NCBI GenBank assembly: GCA_030435675.1
Contig: CM059625.1
Span: forward strand, 12,152,001-12,216,000
Length of the DNA stretch: 64,000 bases
Origin: Steinernema hermaphroditum
Taxonomy: Eukaryota; Nematoda; Chromadorea; Rhabditida; Steinernematidae
Direction of reading: 5' to 3'
Of this stretch, positions 35,867-47,828 are shown one piece after another (the first letter of the stretch is position 1; each line of letters opens with the position of its first letter). The notes below the pieces were generated by a model that saw only the letters and a list, made by a program, of their open reading frames with translations, did no database searches and was not told the origin of the DNA. The position numbers and the translations under genes are program-made.

Positions 35867-38800
35867 TCAGGAGAAGAGAGTAAAATTGTTGTGGTAATCG
35901 TTGTGGGAGTTCGGGCGATTTCCGTTGTTTTGGAAGTTACGCGGGATGAGGGCGTAGTGGCACATGATCGGAAGATGGTCGCTCGGGATGTGAGCGTGCG
36001 GGAATCCGATGATCTTATTGTGATACACCCAGTCTTGGTCTATGGGTCCCAAGAATCCCAGCCGCAACAGCGAGTGCGAAGTTCCGAAGATATAATCGAT
36101 GACACCCTTGAAGTCGGCTCTAAAATGCAAACATTGAGAATTGAAGTAAGGCGAATCACTTGCGTGTTGTTAGTATAAGGTATGTGATTGACGTCTATGG
36201 CACTTTCAAGACTCAGGCCATGACCACAAAAGGTGTCGTCAATAACGTTGTTGATTGTCGACATCACTTTCTCGTCGTTGAAGCCTTTCAGTTCGTGATG
36301 AGCTCTAGTGACAAAGCCATTCGTGAAATATTCATAGACACCTTAATAAATTGGAATTATTGCATTGAATGTCCTGAATCCGTACCTGAATCGGGCAGGG
36401 AATTAAAGTCTCCACAGATGATAAGAGGGATCTCCTCCACAGACTGCTGGAACAATCTGGCGACGTTGTGTACGATGTCAGTGACGGCCTTCGTGAGGAT
36501 CATGCTTTGAATGAGCTTCACATCACAGTAGGTCGGATCCCAATGCATGTGAGTGTTGCAGATCACCATTGGCGTGTACGCTACCTCTGGCGCATGCTGA
36601 CCTTCTTAAGAGAACGGCTCTTGAAGAAGACCGTATGCTAACCGTATGACTTACTCGGATTCATGTTGTCGCCCTTCATTTGGAGCACACAGGCGATGGC
36701 GACGTTGTCCTTTGGCATGACACGATTCAGCATATGCTCATTTCCGTTGCTGTTCTTGATCGCCAAGGAGGCGAATTCAACCACTTTGTGATCTTCGTAA
36801 ATAAACCTTAAGTGACATTTCGTTCCTCTGGCGCACGATCAAGGTACATACTTGGATTTTCGCCAGAAAAGAGCGCATCCGTCAACGCGATTGCTTTCCT
36901 GTACGTCCATCGTTTTTGCTCGCGTTTTCTGAGCAAACACCCCACTGTACCCATATTCCTCGAGTTTCGGGCAGAAGTAGACTGAGAATTGCTCCGTCTC
37001 CACTTCCTTAAACACGAATTATATTGCATGCTAGGGCAGCAGTAAAAACATGAACACAATTGCTTTTACGGATAGTGGTCAAGGAAGCATACTCAAAAGG
37101 GAGCGCGGCAACTGGAGGTTTTCGACAAAACCGGTTTTGCAGACATGTTAAATTTCGTTCGAAAAAAACCTTTTTGTCAATTCTCTTAATTCTACGGCGC
37201 AACTTGAAGAGATGAAATTAATTTAATGCGCGAACAGGTGCTAGGAGCGGAAAAGGTGACTTCTTGCTGATTAACGGAAATTGAGGCTACGTTTTTGCTA
37301 TTGCTGGAACTGAATGTTCCTAGACACGTTTCTTCAAGGTGACTTACCTGTAGGGCAATGATGTCAGGCTCAAAACGAATGATGTCCTTCAAAATGATGG
37401 ATTTGCGGTAGTTCCAGTCGAGCGACCAGGAAGGACAGTAGCCAAAAGCGTTCTCCGTTGCGTAGGATGGACACAATATGTTGTAGCTGAGGACAGTGAA
37501 GTTGTCTGAAACAACGCTTGTCAGAGACAGACATTGGAAAGAGAGGTCTTACTCCATGAATGACAGTATGGATTGTGGTCCATGTCTCGCTGTACCCAGT
37601 GACGATCGGGAGGAGGGCCGCATTGCGCTAAATAGAGTTCTTATAAGAGTGCCTACAAAAGTGTTGTGTTGAAAGCATATCGAATCATTTGCATTCCCCT
37701 TGTACCGTACTTAATGATAACTAACCGAACTGGATTGCATCTCCATTGTTTATCGCCTGATGGGAGCAAACGTCGTCAATCGAGGACTGACTGGACATGC
37801 TTGTACTAAGAGGGGACGAGTCATTTGAACTGCGTGACGAGCCAGTGGAAACAGAGGTGCAATCAAGGTAATCTGCACAAGTAAACAATTGGCTGTTGTG
37901 TTTGGGATACTTTAGTAACCTTCATTAGACCATTGCGTTTCCTCTTTGCCCCATCTTAATGGACGGCCAGAGTAGTAGGAAAGCGAAGAAGAGCTGGAGG
38001 TTGATGGGGCGTGAGAAAGGCAAGAGCGGTTTTTGTAATACTCCATGTTCCGTTGATATCCCATATCGAAGGAACAATCTAGAGCTTGTGACCTTGACAA
38101 AAAACGAAGACTCGGATCCACGAACCTTCAAAATTTTGAGCCGGATTTTGCCCGCTGGAAGGGTGCAAGGAAATAAGAGAGCAACCCTGGTACTCATCGA
38201 CCGCCATGCACATTGGCACCTTTGAGGGTTGCACGCAGAAAGCATTTTCGACCGCACGCTTTCCATTATGGCGACGCTGTTGCAACTCTGCCCACCGTTT
38301 GGCTCTTCTCGCAAAGCGCTTCCCGATAACGGGACGTGAACCATTGCCTTTGACAGGGTCATCCTGTGGTGCGTTCATGTTCTGTGCGTAGAAGCCTTGT
38401 TCAACAGTTGAAGGCAGCGACATCGTTGGAAAAGAACTATAAGAACGCGGTGACAGTTAAGGGCAACAAAAAAACAAACAGCCTATTAGGAAACGTCGGC
38501 TAGCAATACGCTCGAACAAGGCTCAACACGTTGATGATGATTATCGAACAAGCATTCTATTATGCGAAGCCGAACGAGCACCGCAACGCAAATGAAGATG
38601 ATCTCACCGAAGGCGGGCTTAGCGTGTATGTTCAATCTCTCAACGCCAGCAGCATCGCAATCGCATCCAGTTTAGATCCCCAAGATGCAGCGCAGCACAA
38701 GCCTACTCGACATATCCGCGCACGCCTTTTCAAGCACTGAGACAATCGGGAGTGGTTATGTCAGCGACAAGAAACCTTCCATATAGCCCTCCTTCGCAAC

Positions 38801-41800
38801 AAACAGATTCGGGGCGAAAATCTGGGAACAAACGCAACGCTGGAACCATTGTCTGCTTGCAATAAAGTACGCGTTGCATCGCCGGATGTCCTTCTTCAGA
38901 CAGCGACGTTATCATGGACTGAAGCGTCCGACTAAGGTTTTGCGTTTACCTAGTGAGCCAGTGTCTGGGGTTCGTTCTCAAGGGGGAAGCCTTTCCCAGG
39001 AAAACAGCCAGAAGCGCATGTTTTCGCATGACTTCCCTTTAGCAAAGTATTTGCCTAGAACCCGATGTTTTTAAAAACCCAAAGGGTAACTCGCTCCCTT
39101 GAGGGTCTGAACAGCGAAAATATCATCATATCCATAGTCCTTTTCAGAAACTGACAAAAATTTTTCACAATAAAAACTCTTGCAAAAAAAGAAACACTGA
39201 ACAACCCAAAGAGGAACGGGACATCAACGGATTCTTGCGAAGTGAATTCCATAAATATTGGCCGGGACCTCACTGAGCAGCACCTATTTAAACGACTGCC
39301 CACCGAGAATAAATAATGCGTGAGTGCACGCATCACGCGGCGGGTTGTGCCGATATCAGAGTGATGGAAATCACTGATGATGCACTTCGAGTGTTACGTA
39401 AAAACCTGACTATCAGATCAACGCGATTTCCTCAACATAAGCAAGGGCGATCGGATTTGTCTGTCACCAGTTTGCGAGTGTGCCCTTTCCGAACTCGTTG
39501 CAAGACAAGTGCAATGGATGAAAACGGCGCTTCACTGGAGGTCGAACTTATCAAGATACTTTGCTCTGCGGTTTGCGTGTAACCTTCGATCAGCGGAGCC
39601 GATCGCCGACACAGCCCATTCAATGTTGTTCCCAGCTAAACACGGAAGAGACAAGTCGATCGGCGACTACGCAGCGTGAGAGCGCGATCACAGCTGGATC
39701 ATTAAGAACATGCGTCATCACAGCGCAACGAATCAGGTGCTGTTGGCTTGAAGCCCCAGACAGACAGATGAGACGAACCACCGCACGAGAGGTTCGGCCG
39801 GAGGGTTTCAAGGACGTTTCAGCACAAAAAGTAGAAATGGGCAAAAGCGAGAAGCAGAGAGGATATAGCAGGGCGCGCGAAAACGAAAAAAAAACGGAAT
39901 TAGCGAAGATGTTGCAGTAGGTGAATTGTTAACACAGCGGACAATCATTGAGGAGCAATGGAAAACACTCGATGCCCTTGACACCACAATCGCCCTCAAA
40001 ACCCTCAAATCGCCCGCTGGATGACCAGCCACGACGCATTTTAGTAGGTCGACAGGCCACCCGTATTCACCCTCAATATGCGCCATAGCTCGATTCTACA
40101 CACAAAGTTTCCGATTTAACCACGACCTCAGAAGGATGTCCAACATTACAGACTCCATTCATACACAGCTACAGGTTCCGGGATATAATCGCCATGCCAG
40201 ACTTGTCAGACTTTCATTGTAATACGCATAACATGTTTAATGTAAACAGCGTGACTTTCGATATTACTATTCTAGATAACGCTGCCTAGCGTAGCCAGCT
40301 GACAACAACACAGATTGCTGAGTGTAGAGACGAGCTCGAACATCAAATATTTTCGAGCTTGGAAAGGGTAAATTGCAAACGACACCATGTTTTGGTCAGC
40401 GGCAAGTAGCGTTTTGTAAACAACATTCATATTTACCAAACGGAACTTATCGGCCAGTGTTCACCAAGATTAGCGTCTGAATAAGTCCTAATCCTAAGCG
40501 GATTCTAAAATTGACTCGCAGCGGAAGTGTGTCTGTGGGGGTGAAACGGGATCACCAACCGGACGGTATGGTCATGAATATTGGATCATATAATCATCAG
40601 GAGGAAACTGTTTCCCTGTCGCATAGTGGGCGTTTGCTGCAGATGGAGGCCTTGTTAATACGCATGATTTTTGTATTTCGCCAGAAATGGAACGTGGTCA
40701 GGACAAATAATTTTGGTTTGCCGCCTCATTTGGAATAGTCATCACAGAATTCATCTATTCATTGTATTCAAAATTGTGCTCTTCCGCCATAGAATGAAAA
40801 TAGAGAAATACCTCAAACCGTCAATTATATTAGAATACAATACTTCATAGCCTCATTTGATCGACGTAGTTGTAATATTCACACATCATTGTGATTCTTG
40901 TGCTCTGTTTACTTTCACAAACCGATCACTATCAAAATATGAGTTTAGTCATCGAGGGGTGAGTCGAAAACTGTGTTCTTTTGAGAATTCAAATACATTT
41001 GAGCACAAAATTCCGATTGAATATTTAGCGAGAGTGCCTTTGAAAACAATTCGATATGCTTTCCTTAATATTTAAAAATAAACCAACTTACAGGAAAGGT
41101 GACTAGTCATAAACTGCAGAAAGCGAGCCACATCGAGGCCACTTGAGTAGAGCCTTGCGAACTCTCCCGTCAACGGATTGTCGCTGAGATCTAATTTGAT
41201 TGCGAATGTTGAAAAACTGCTTAGAATGCTTACTTAGGATCTCCAGCTGTTTGAGCTTTCCAATTTCGTACGGAATTGTCCGAAGCAGGTTGTTGTTTAA
41301 ATGCAGCTGCTGAAGTTGAGACATATCGCCGATTTGGGACGGCAACGTTCTGATCTTGTTGAAGGAGAGATCTAAGATTTGCAAATTTCGCAGCTTCACA
41401 ACGTTTGCAGAAAGTTGGGAAAGGTTGTTTTTGCACAGGAAGAGAGCGGTCAAATTCCGAAAATTGTAAAGGTTGGGATTGAGGTTCTTCACGTTTCCTG
41501 AATTTCTTTATTTGAACGGCCCATAGACGCGTATGCTCACCATGTATGACGATTTCACGCCAGTCTGTAGTGCACCCTTGCTCAACTTCCTCAGAACTAA
41601 GGAACTTAAACGGCCGTAGCATGCCATTTGCAATTCTTTTCCTGTCGGAGTTATTCACAGGAGTTGGGGTCTCCTGAATATGGGAAAAGAGAAACGTTGT
41701 TGTTGCTCGAAAGCGAATGTACCGATGAGGATTCGCTTGACGACGCATTCGATTGATTGTCCGATGACGGTCCGGGCGCTAGTGAATCGTGATCTGTCAT
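35867..41800 (-). CDS. ccr-4: CCR4/CNOT6-type deadenylase (LRR + EEP nuclease)
   Basis: Catalytic 3'-5' poly(A) exonuclease of the cytoplasmic CCR4-NOT complex. N-terminal exons: 41800-41723, 41673-41541, 41497-41234, 41190-41092, covering a Ser-rich leader, DWREIVIHGNVKNL and leucine-rich repeats (e.g. LQILDLSFNKIRTLP) that bind CAF1/NOT1. C-terminal exons: 38436-38194, 38125-37920, 37872-37726, 37627-37553, 37505-37348, 37006-36852, 36806-36655, 36580-36386, 36341-36164, 36119-35867. Catalytic residues are all present: SYNILC (Asn), LQEVE (Glu), NTHMHWDP, GDFNSLPDSG (Asp, Asn) and PSDHLPIM (His). A Ser-rich linker of about 220 aa, absent from human CNOT6, separates LRR and nuclease. The 2.65 kb intron (41091-38437) joins a phase-1 donor to an exon needing phase 2, so a small unseen exon or two separate transcripts must be assumed. 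The intron after 36164 is GC-AG. Linker splice sites (38194/38125) are the least certain. Confidence 0.88.
38194..38423 (-). other. possible internal start of an LRR-less CCR4 isoform
   Basis: The ATG at 38423 lies 13 nt after a TTATAG acceptor (38438-38437) and opens the frame MSLPSTVEQGFYAQNMNAPQ, which runs into the nuclease exons. Starting here gives a 582-residue protein with the linker and the complete EEP nuclease but no leucine-rich repeats. The phase mismatch across the long intron favours an independent, possibly trans-spliced, start. Not proven. Confidence 0.4.
38437..41091. other. long ccr-4 intron, no gene seen
   Basis: 2.65 kb separating the LRR exons from the linker and nuclease exons. 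Frames on either strand are short and unrecognised. It may contain a second promoter or an undetected small exon whose length would be 1 modulo 3. Confidence 0.45.
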
Positions 41801-41827
41801 CGTTGCTTTTCCGCTGGTGGCTTTACC

Positions 41828-41829
41828 CT
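41828..41829 (-). promoter_or_regulatory. splice-acceptor before the ccr-4 ATG
   Basis: CGAATTGCAG|GGTAAAG on the minus strand, 27 nt before the ATG at 41800. A spliced-leader or 5' UTR acceptor. Confidence 0.45.
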
Positions 41830-41952
41830 GCAATTCGCTGAGTCACAAGATCTGTGAATAAGATCTGTTCAGTCGCGTTCAAATAAATGTAATCAGCATT
41901 AGAAGTATGGGAATACTCACTGGCGAATAGGGAATTGCGTAAAATAACATAC

Positions 41953-42137
41953 CGTACTATGCGCAGACGATTCAGAAAGATCAACGTGTTCTACAATCTT
42001 TGTTGCCTTGTTGCACTTCGGACAGTTGCAAAAATCCTGAATGGACTGAATTAACCGTCGTCGACAGCGCACACACGTGTTTCCCGAATCGTCCGTACAG
42101 AGCACAACAAAAAATTTGAACGCATAAGATAGCAGAA
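41953..42137 (-). other. candidate Cys-rich upstream exon (of ccr-4 or a separate small gene)
   Basis: On the minus strand an open frame without any ATG runs from an acceptor-like TTGAG (42139-42138) to a good donor ACG|GTATGT (41952). It encodes a cluster GNTCVRCRRRLIQSI...FCNCPKCNK, i.e. CxxC followed by CxCxxC, which looks zinc-binding. Splicing over a 125-nt intron to the acceptor at 41829-41828 (TTGCAG|GGTAAA) keeps phase 0 and runs into the ccr-4 start exon, adding nine residues before its Met. It could be an extra 5' exon of ccr-4. Known CNOT6 proteins lack this element, so it may be spurious. Confidence 0.3.
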
Positions 42138-43221
42138 CTCAAGCAGAACTCGTGAGGACTGCCAGAAATCTGGCGTCATAAACAATGCGAGCGCAGAGTA
42201 TTTTTACGTGTCATTCGAGCGCTCTTCCCGTTTACTTCCTGAAGCAGTGCCTAATCATAAACGCAGTGTTGAGACATGTGACTGTTTATAGTGTCGTTCG
42301 GACTGCTGTTCAAATTGCACCAAAGTTTTTATCACTTCGCTGATATATGCGAAGAAGTCCGGTGGAAACGTGCGAAACTGCGGCCTTTTACTGGTTCGCA
42401 ACGGGAGTGTTGTGAGCCTTCTGCGTCGCTTCCCACTGGAATCCGCAACAGCAATATCTAGGTGCAGTGCAACAAGCGCAAAGAACAGCGGAGCGAGTAG
42501 ATTATGGATGGCTGCGTTGTCGTTACTCGTCGACGTGCGCGAGTGGCCGGCAGCAACGTGGACAAACCGGCAGACAGACACATCGCTGACGACCGTCATT
42601 TGCGCTCTAATATGCGCATTCATTTGACTCACTATTGTTTGTTAGAATCCGTAGACGGATTGTAAGTGTGCAGCTCCTCTGCTTGGTGGATTGAGGCAAG
42701 AGAAGTTGTGGCGAGAACCAGGCTGAGTTTAAACGGCCGGGTCCCAGCGAGATCTCCCGAGCAACGTCGACAACGACAAACGACACTGACCGCGGCATCG
42801 CACTGACACTATTTTGCGGATGTTCGGAAGAAATTCGTTTGTTCGGTGAGCTCAGGACAATACCGTTCAGCCTGGTTCGAAGCCCGCGCTTCCGGCATGT
42901 CCGCTATCTGTGTTAAATTAGACCGACTACGTGTCTCCTTTCTTCCCACATACAGACAGATCGATTTGCAGTTAATTATTTTTCACTCAGACGCAGGTGC
43001 GAGTGGTGCGCGGTGCTGCTCCAGATTACGCAGTGGATCCATATTCTATTTTTACAGTATGCAAAGTTCGCAGCTTGTTCTTCAAGAGTACGATTAATTA
43101 ATGTAGTCTTCAGCCACGATCTATGTTCAGTGTATCCCTATGTAGTGATCCCTGTTAGAAATTCGTTCACCTTTATTTTTGGATCTAAGCACGGATTTTA
43201 TATGTACTTTCAGGTTCAGTA
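42138..43221. other. divergent intergenic region between ccr-4 and SEC24
   Basis: About 1.1 kb that should carry the promoters of both divergently transcribed genes. A 125-codon minus-strand frame (42255-42632) has no recognised domain and is not called. A TTTCAG acceptor at 43212-43213, 8 nt before the SEC24 ATG, suggests trans-splicing. Confidence 0.4.
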
Positions 43222-46200
43222 ATGCAACCGTATCCGAACGGCCAGCCGTTTCCGAACGGTCAGCCGTACTCGAACGGTCAGCCGTTTCCGAATGCCCAAC
43301 CATATGCGAACACACAAACCTACATGAATTCCCAGCAGTATGCAAACGCATTGCCTCAACAGCAGTATCAACCTCAGCAACCCACCGCTCAGCCTTATTC
43401 GGGCGTTCAAGCGTATCCTCAATACTCGCAGAACCTAAGTAATTCATTTGCTCAAATGGTCAGCATCCTCCTGCACCTTTACTGTAAACTGTTTATTGAT
43501 TGTAGGGTATCGGAGGAATGTACGCTTCTCCACCCAGATACATCGACTTGCTTCAAGAGCGAAATCTTCTGACTGTGGGAACAAACGAGAATACAATAAC
43601 ATTACCGTCGACGGTTGCCAATCCCACTGAACACTGTTCACCGGAGTAAGTGCTAATGTCAGCGCAATCTATACAGTTCTGACTTTTTCAGTGTATTCCG
43701 CTGTACAATGAGCGGTATTCCTCAAACCCAAGAATTACTAAAAAAATGCCGTTTTCCTCTCGGACTCACTTTGCAGCCGTTCCGTGATTTGAAGCAACTG
43801 AACGTTCTGCAGACACCTACCATTGTTCGTTGCCGGTACTGCCGCACTTATATCAATCCTTACGTGTACTTTCCCGATGGCCGACATTGGAAATGCAACT
43901 TATGCTTCCGAGTAAATGACTGTAAGGGGAAATGGCAATATATTTCCTTTTCTCATGTTTAATTTAGTACCTGACGATTTCAATTGGGATCCGGTGAACA
44001 AGTGTTATTCCGAACCAACCAGACGTCCCGAGATCAAGCATGCAACTGTTGAGTTCATAGCGCCAAGTGAATACATGGCAAGTTTTTTATTCGTCGTGAA
44101 TATGTGGAACATGTAGTTGGCGTTCCGCTCTAACGCCAATTAACAATGCACTGAACAAATTATGGGATCAGCTGCTATACAGCATGTGTTGAATTCATGT
44201 TTATTTCGCAGTGTAGCCTCCTTTCGAACTAATAGCTTTGTTTCCAGCTCCGGCCTCCTCAACCTGCACTATACATGTTTATTTTGGATGTAAGCGCTCA
44301 AGCGGTGGAAACGGGTATGCTCCAGAAATGCAATGCACGAAAATGAGAATCGTATTTTAAGGGTACTTACATGCCTTCAGTAAGATGCTGTACGAAAGCC
44401 TTGACTCGCTGCCGGGTGATGATCGAATGTTGATTGGCTTTGTGGCTGTTGACTCTGCGGTTCATTTTTACGAATTTACAACCGCTGATGGTCCCGTTCG
44501 GGAACTTATAGTAGATGATGTTGATGGTAAGCACGCTTGTAGCTTTGCCTATCAATAATGTCATTTTTAGACATGTTTCTGCCAGTGAATTCGGGTCTCT
44601 ATGTACCTCTTAAACAATATAGAACTGCCGTGGAAGAATTTATACTAAATCTTCCTTCACTGTTCGAGGATAACCACAGTTCTTCGAATTGCCTCGGTTC
44701 CGCCCTTACGATAGTTCGCAACTTGATTGTAGGATGATCATTACACCTTTGTCGAAAACGAGAGAAGTGTTGCAGGCTGAAATTGGCGGCCGCGTAACAG
44801 TAATGCAAGCCTCGTTGCCTAATCTGGGGCCAGGAAAATTGGCGAGTCGGGAGGATCCCAATCAGAGAGCGGCTGCTGATGTTAAGAATTTGGGACCGGC
44901 TACTGATTTCTACAAGAGCTTTGCCTTGGAATGTACTGGAAATCAAATTGCTGTGGACCTGTTCCTTTTGAATTCACAGTATAACGATTTGTCAACGTTA
45001 TGTAAGCTTTTTGTACTGCTACAGGCTACAAACAACTTCTAATCTTTTCAGCTGGAATGTCAAAATTCAGTAGCGGATCGATTTATCATTTCCCGAATTA
45101 TCACATGAATCGCAACCAACCGGAAGTTCTTCGATACAACCATTTACTTCAACGCTATCTTACTCGGAAAATTGGTTTCGAGGCTGTTTTGCGCATTCGC
45201 TGCAGTCGAGGGGTTTCACTGCACTCCTTTTACGGGAACTTCTTCATACGATCAACTGATCTATTGGCTCTTGCCAACGTTAATCCTGAAGCTGCTATTG
45301 GAGTGCAAGTACAGTTGGACGACAGCCTTGAAGGAACTAATTGCGTGTGCTTCCAAGCCGCGTTGCTGTATACATCGAGCAGAGGGGATCGCCGTATTCG
45401 CGTCCACACGCTTTGTTTACCGGTCATCAGCGAATTTTCACACCTCTTTAGTGCTTTCGACGTGAAGTCCACTGTGTCGCTGCTGGCAAAAATGGGTATG
45501 TTGTAGTCTGTATAACATGTTGCAACTAATACGCCTTTCAGCATCAGACAGAGTAATGAGTGGAAACGTTTTGTCCGATTCTCGAGAGGCATTGATAAAT
45601 GCCGCCGTTGATGCATTAGGATGCTACAACCGTTCCGTCGGACAGTCTGGGAACGCAGTTCTTGCTCCTCTCGGACAGCTGCGTCTTCTTCCCCTCTACA
45701 TTCTCGGATTGCTCAAACATGTAATTTAATGTGTTGAAAAAGCTGTTTGTTTATCTGCGATCTTATAGAGTGCGTTCGTTGCTGGAGGACGCTCAGTGAA
45801 ACTGGACAGTCGGGTGGCGGCAATGGTCATGCTTAAGAACGCACCGCTCGAAGTTATTCTCTTAGAAATCTATCCAGCTTTGTATCCGGTGCATTACTTT
45901 ACTGATGTAAGTTGTGTCATTGGTCTGTTGGTTTTTAAATCCAATGTTTTAGTCCGAAGAACCTCAACAGCTTGCTCTAACTTATGAAAAAATTAGTAGA
46001 GACGGTGTGTACGTTATGGATGCTGGAACATTCGTTTATTTGTATGTCGGATCGGGAGTTAACCCAACAGTACTTAACGACATTTTTGGAGTTGATCATT
46101 TTGCTCGGATTAGTGAAGATGTAAGTGATACGTTCGATTAGGGTAAATGGTAGCCTTTCGAATTGCAGGACAGCTTGGAATGCAGGGATAATGTGTTGAG

Positions 46201-46430
46201 TCAGCGCCTTCATGAATTCATTCGGTCTCTTGAACGTCATCGTGGAGTTTATGCACCTGTGATTATTATTCGGTACTGAATGACCTGTCGTACATGCTAA
46301 TCTGTGTTTGTTTAGGGAGGACAGCCCACTGCGCGAAACTTTTACTAGACGCCTTGTCGAAGACAGGACAGAATCTTCGCACAGCTATATTGAATTCCTT
46401 CATCACATCAAGAACGAGCTCAGTAGATAG
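43222..46430 (+). CDS. SEC24: SEC24 (C/D type) COPII cargo-adaptor subunit, 826 aa
   Basis: Exons: 43222-43458, 43506-43645, 43692-43921, 43968-44077, 44248-44314, 44362-44526, 44571-44728, 44776-45001, 45052-45495, 45542-45720, 45769-45906, 45953-46120, 46169-46272, 46316-46430. All fit in frame; the intron after 44077 is GC-AG (ATG|GCAAGT). SEC24 pairs with SEC23 in the inner COPII coat on ER exit sites and selects cargo. Domains in order: a short Q/N/P-rich N terminus with a hexapeptide repeat, YIDLLQERNLL, the zinc finger CRYCRTYINP...WKCNLCFRVND, the trunk (YMFILDVSAQAVETG, SLPGDDRMLIGF), the beta-sandwich and helical region (GPATDFYKSFALECTGNQIA; RIRVHTLCLPV), and the C-terminal gelsolin-like domain (MDAGTFVYLYVGSG) ending EDRTESSHSYIEFL. 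Sequence is closest to SEC24C/D. At 826 residues it is shorter than human SEC24C (1094) because the N terminus is reduced; an upstream exon cannot be excluded. Confidence 0.94.
43225..43350 (+). repeat. 18-bp tandem repeat coding P-[YF]-P-N-G-Q
   Basis: Four good and about three degenerate copies of an 18-base unit encode PYPNGQ PFPNGQ PYSNGQ PFPNAQ PYANTQ and so on at the SEC24 N terminus. Codon differences are mainly silent, so the repeat is kept at protein level. Confidence 0.75.
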
Positions 46431-47250
46431 TGATTCGATGTCGCTGTAATTGGGGATTTTTTAAGAAGTTTAACCTAATGTAATATTTATTTATTTATTG
46501 ATTTGTATCAGTGTTCGCTAGGGTTTATTCCGCATTGGTGGTAGACGGTTTGGGTTTAGTGGATTCCTGACTCTTGAGGGTTTCATCCTATCACTACGGT
46601 TTGCCTATTAACTGTTATCCCATTTGACAGTGTCCGCCTTGTATCAGTGTACAACTAGCCTACATAGTTTCGTTTTACTGCAAATGTGAAACAGAGGCCT
46701 CTCAATTAACAGTCTTTCGCTCGTGTTCTGTAAATTCATGTTTTCTTTGTTCAAAAATGCTCAGCGAAGTTCACAACTTAATGCACCAACTTGCTCTTGT
46801 TGTTTATTCCTCTTCCCTCTTGCTTAGCTCACGAGTGGTTACAGATATTCTAAGTAATGAAGGAAATTTCCTGTAATATGGTTTCGTGGTGGTTTTCTAG
46901 GGTAGCAACTGGTTCTTTAACGAAATGCTTCTGTGTGTTCTATATGTGCCTACTATCAGATGTGGTCAATGGATAAGACGGCCGAATCCAACGTGACCAA
47001 CGAAAAAACAACCAAAATTCTATGTAGTAAACATGCAAAAATCGAACTCAAAACTTCCGGATACGTTACAATCAATAAATCCATATCTTTGCTGAACAAC
47101 CACTCCTAGGAAACTTTTGGATTTTCAATTAGGAAACCTTGATGTGTTAATCGCTGTAATTTGATGTTCTTTCATTCATAAAATCTTCAACAAACACAAA
47201 CTCAACAAGAAAAATTACAGGTAAGGTGCCGTTCCGGCAAGGGTGCCTTG
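46431..47250. other. 3' intergenic region between SEC24 and DCAF1
   Basis: 820 bases between convergent stop codons. No coding frame and no clear AATAAA in the expected positions; variants such as TTTATTTATTTATTG occur near 46490. Confidence 0.4.
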
Positions 47251-47828
47251 TTAATCACTGTCGCTTCTTTCGCCTCCTTGCTTCTCTTCCTCTTGGCGTC
47301 GGGCTTGCTCCCGTCTTTCCTTCCGCAGACGGGGGTTCAAGACAATGGAACTTGTTCCGGGTAAATCTTCTTCTTCCTCCTCGTCTTCCTCATCCTCTCC
47401 TTCGCCCTCTTCGTCTTCTTCGGATTCAGACTCGTCCTCTCCTTCCCCGTCGTCGTCGTCATAAAGCTCTTCGCCTCCGTATGCACCATCGAGTATTTCT
47501 GAAAGCGCATTAGAAGGAGAAGAATTTGGATTTTGAAGATACCAGCCAGCTCAGAGTCCATTGATCCCACCGAGTCATCGTCAGATCCGATATCCGAACC
47601 ATCGTCCGAGCTTTCACCGAAACTGCCAATATCATCGCTGAGTCCACTGCGTTCACTCCCGGAACTTGGTGGAAAGAAAAGATCCTAAACGAATATCATG
47701 TTTCCTTTGTTATCGAAGGCAATTAGTACATGGAGATTATCTGAATCATCGTCCGAATTCGATGAAGTACGGCTTTCATCATCGTCGTCAGAGTTGGAAC
47801 TGTCGCCTTGGTCATCGTCGTCATGGAA
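47251..47828 (-). other. acidic C-terminal tail of DCAF1
   Basis: Three exons encode a chain dominated by Asp, Glu, Ser and Gly (for example [20 protein letters not shown]), followed by a short basic end with [15 protein letters not shown]. Human DCAF1 also ends in a long acidic tail, which in that protein has regulatory binding roles; the basic coda is different. On the opposite strand the same DNA is pyrimidine-rich and opens a spurious frame. Confidence 0.8.

Noticed and set aside
42255..42632. 125-codon minus-strand frame between ccr-4 and SEC24
   Set aside because: It has some hydrophobic and basic stretches but no family match and could not be linked in frame to ccr-4; left uncalled.
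43127..43447. minus- and plus-strand Ser/Thr/Arg repeat frames
   Set aside because: They are alternative readings of the SEC24 N-terminal hexapeptide repeat.
47226..47513. plus-strand frame rich in Leu/Arg/Pro
   Set aside because: Mirror of the acidic DCAF1 tail on the other strand.
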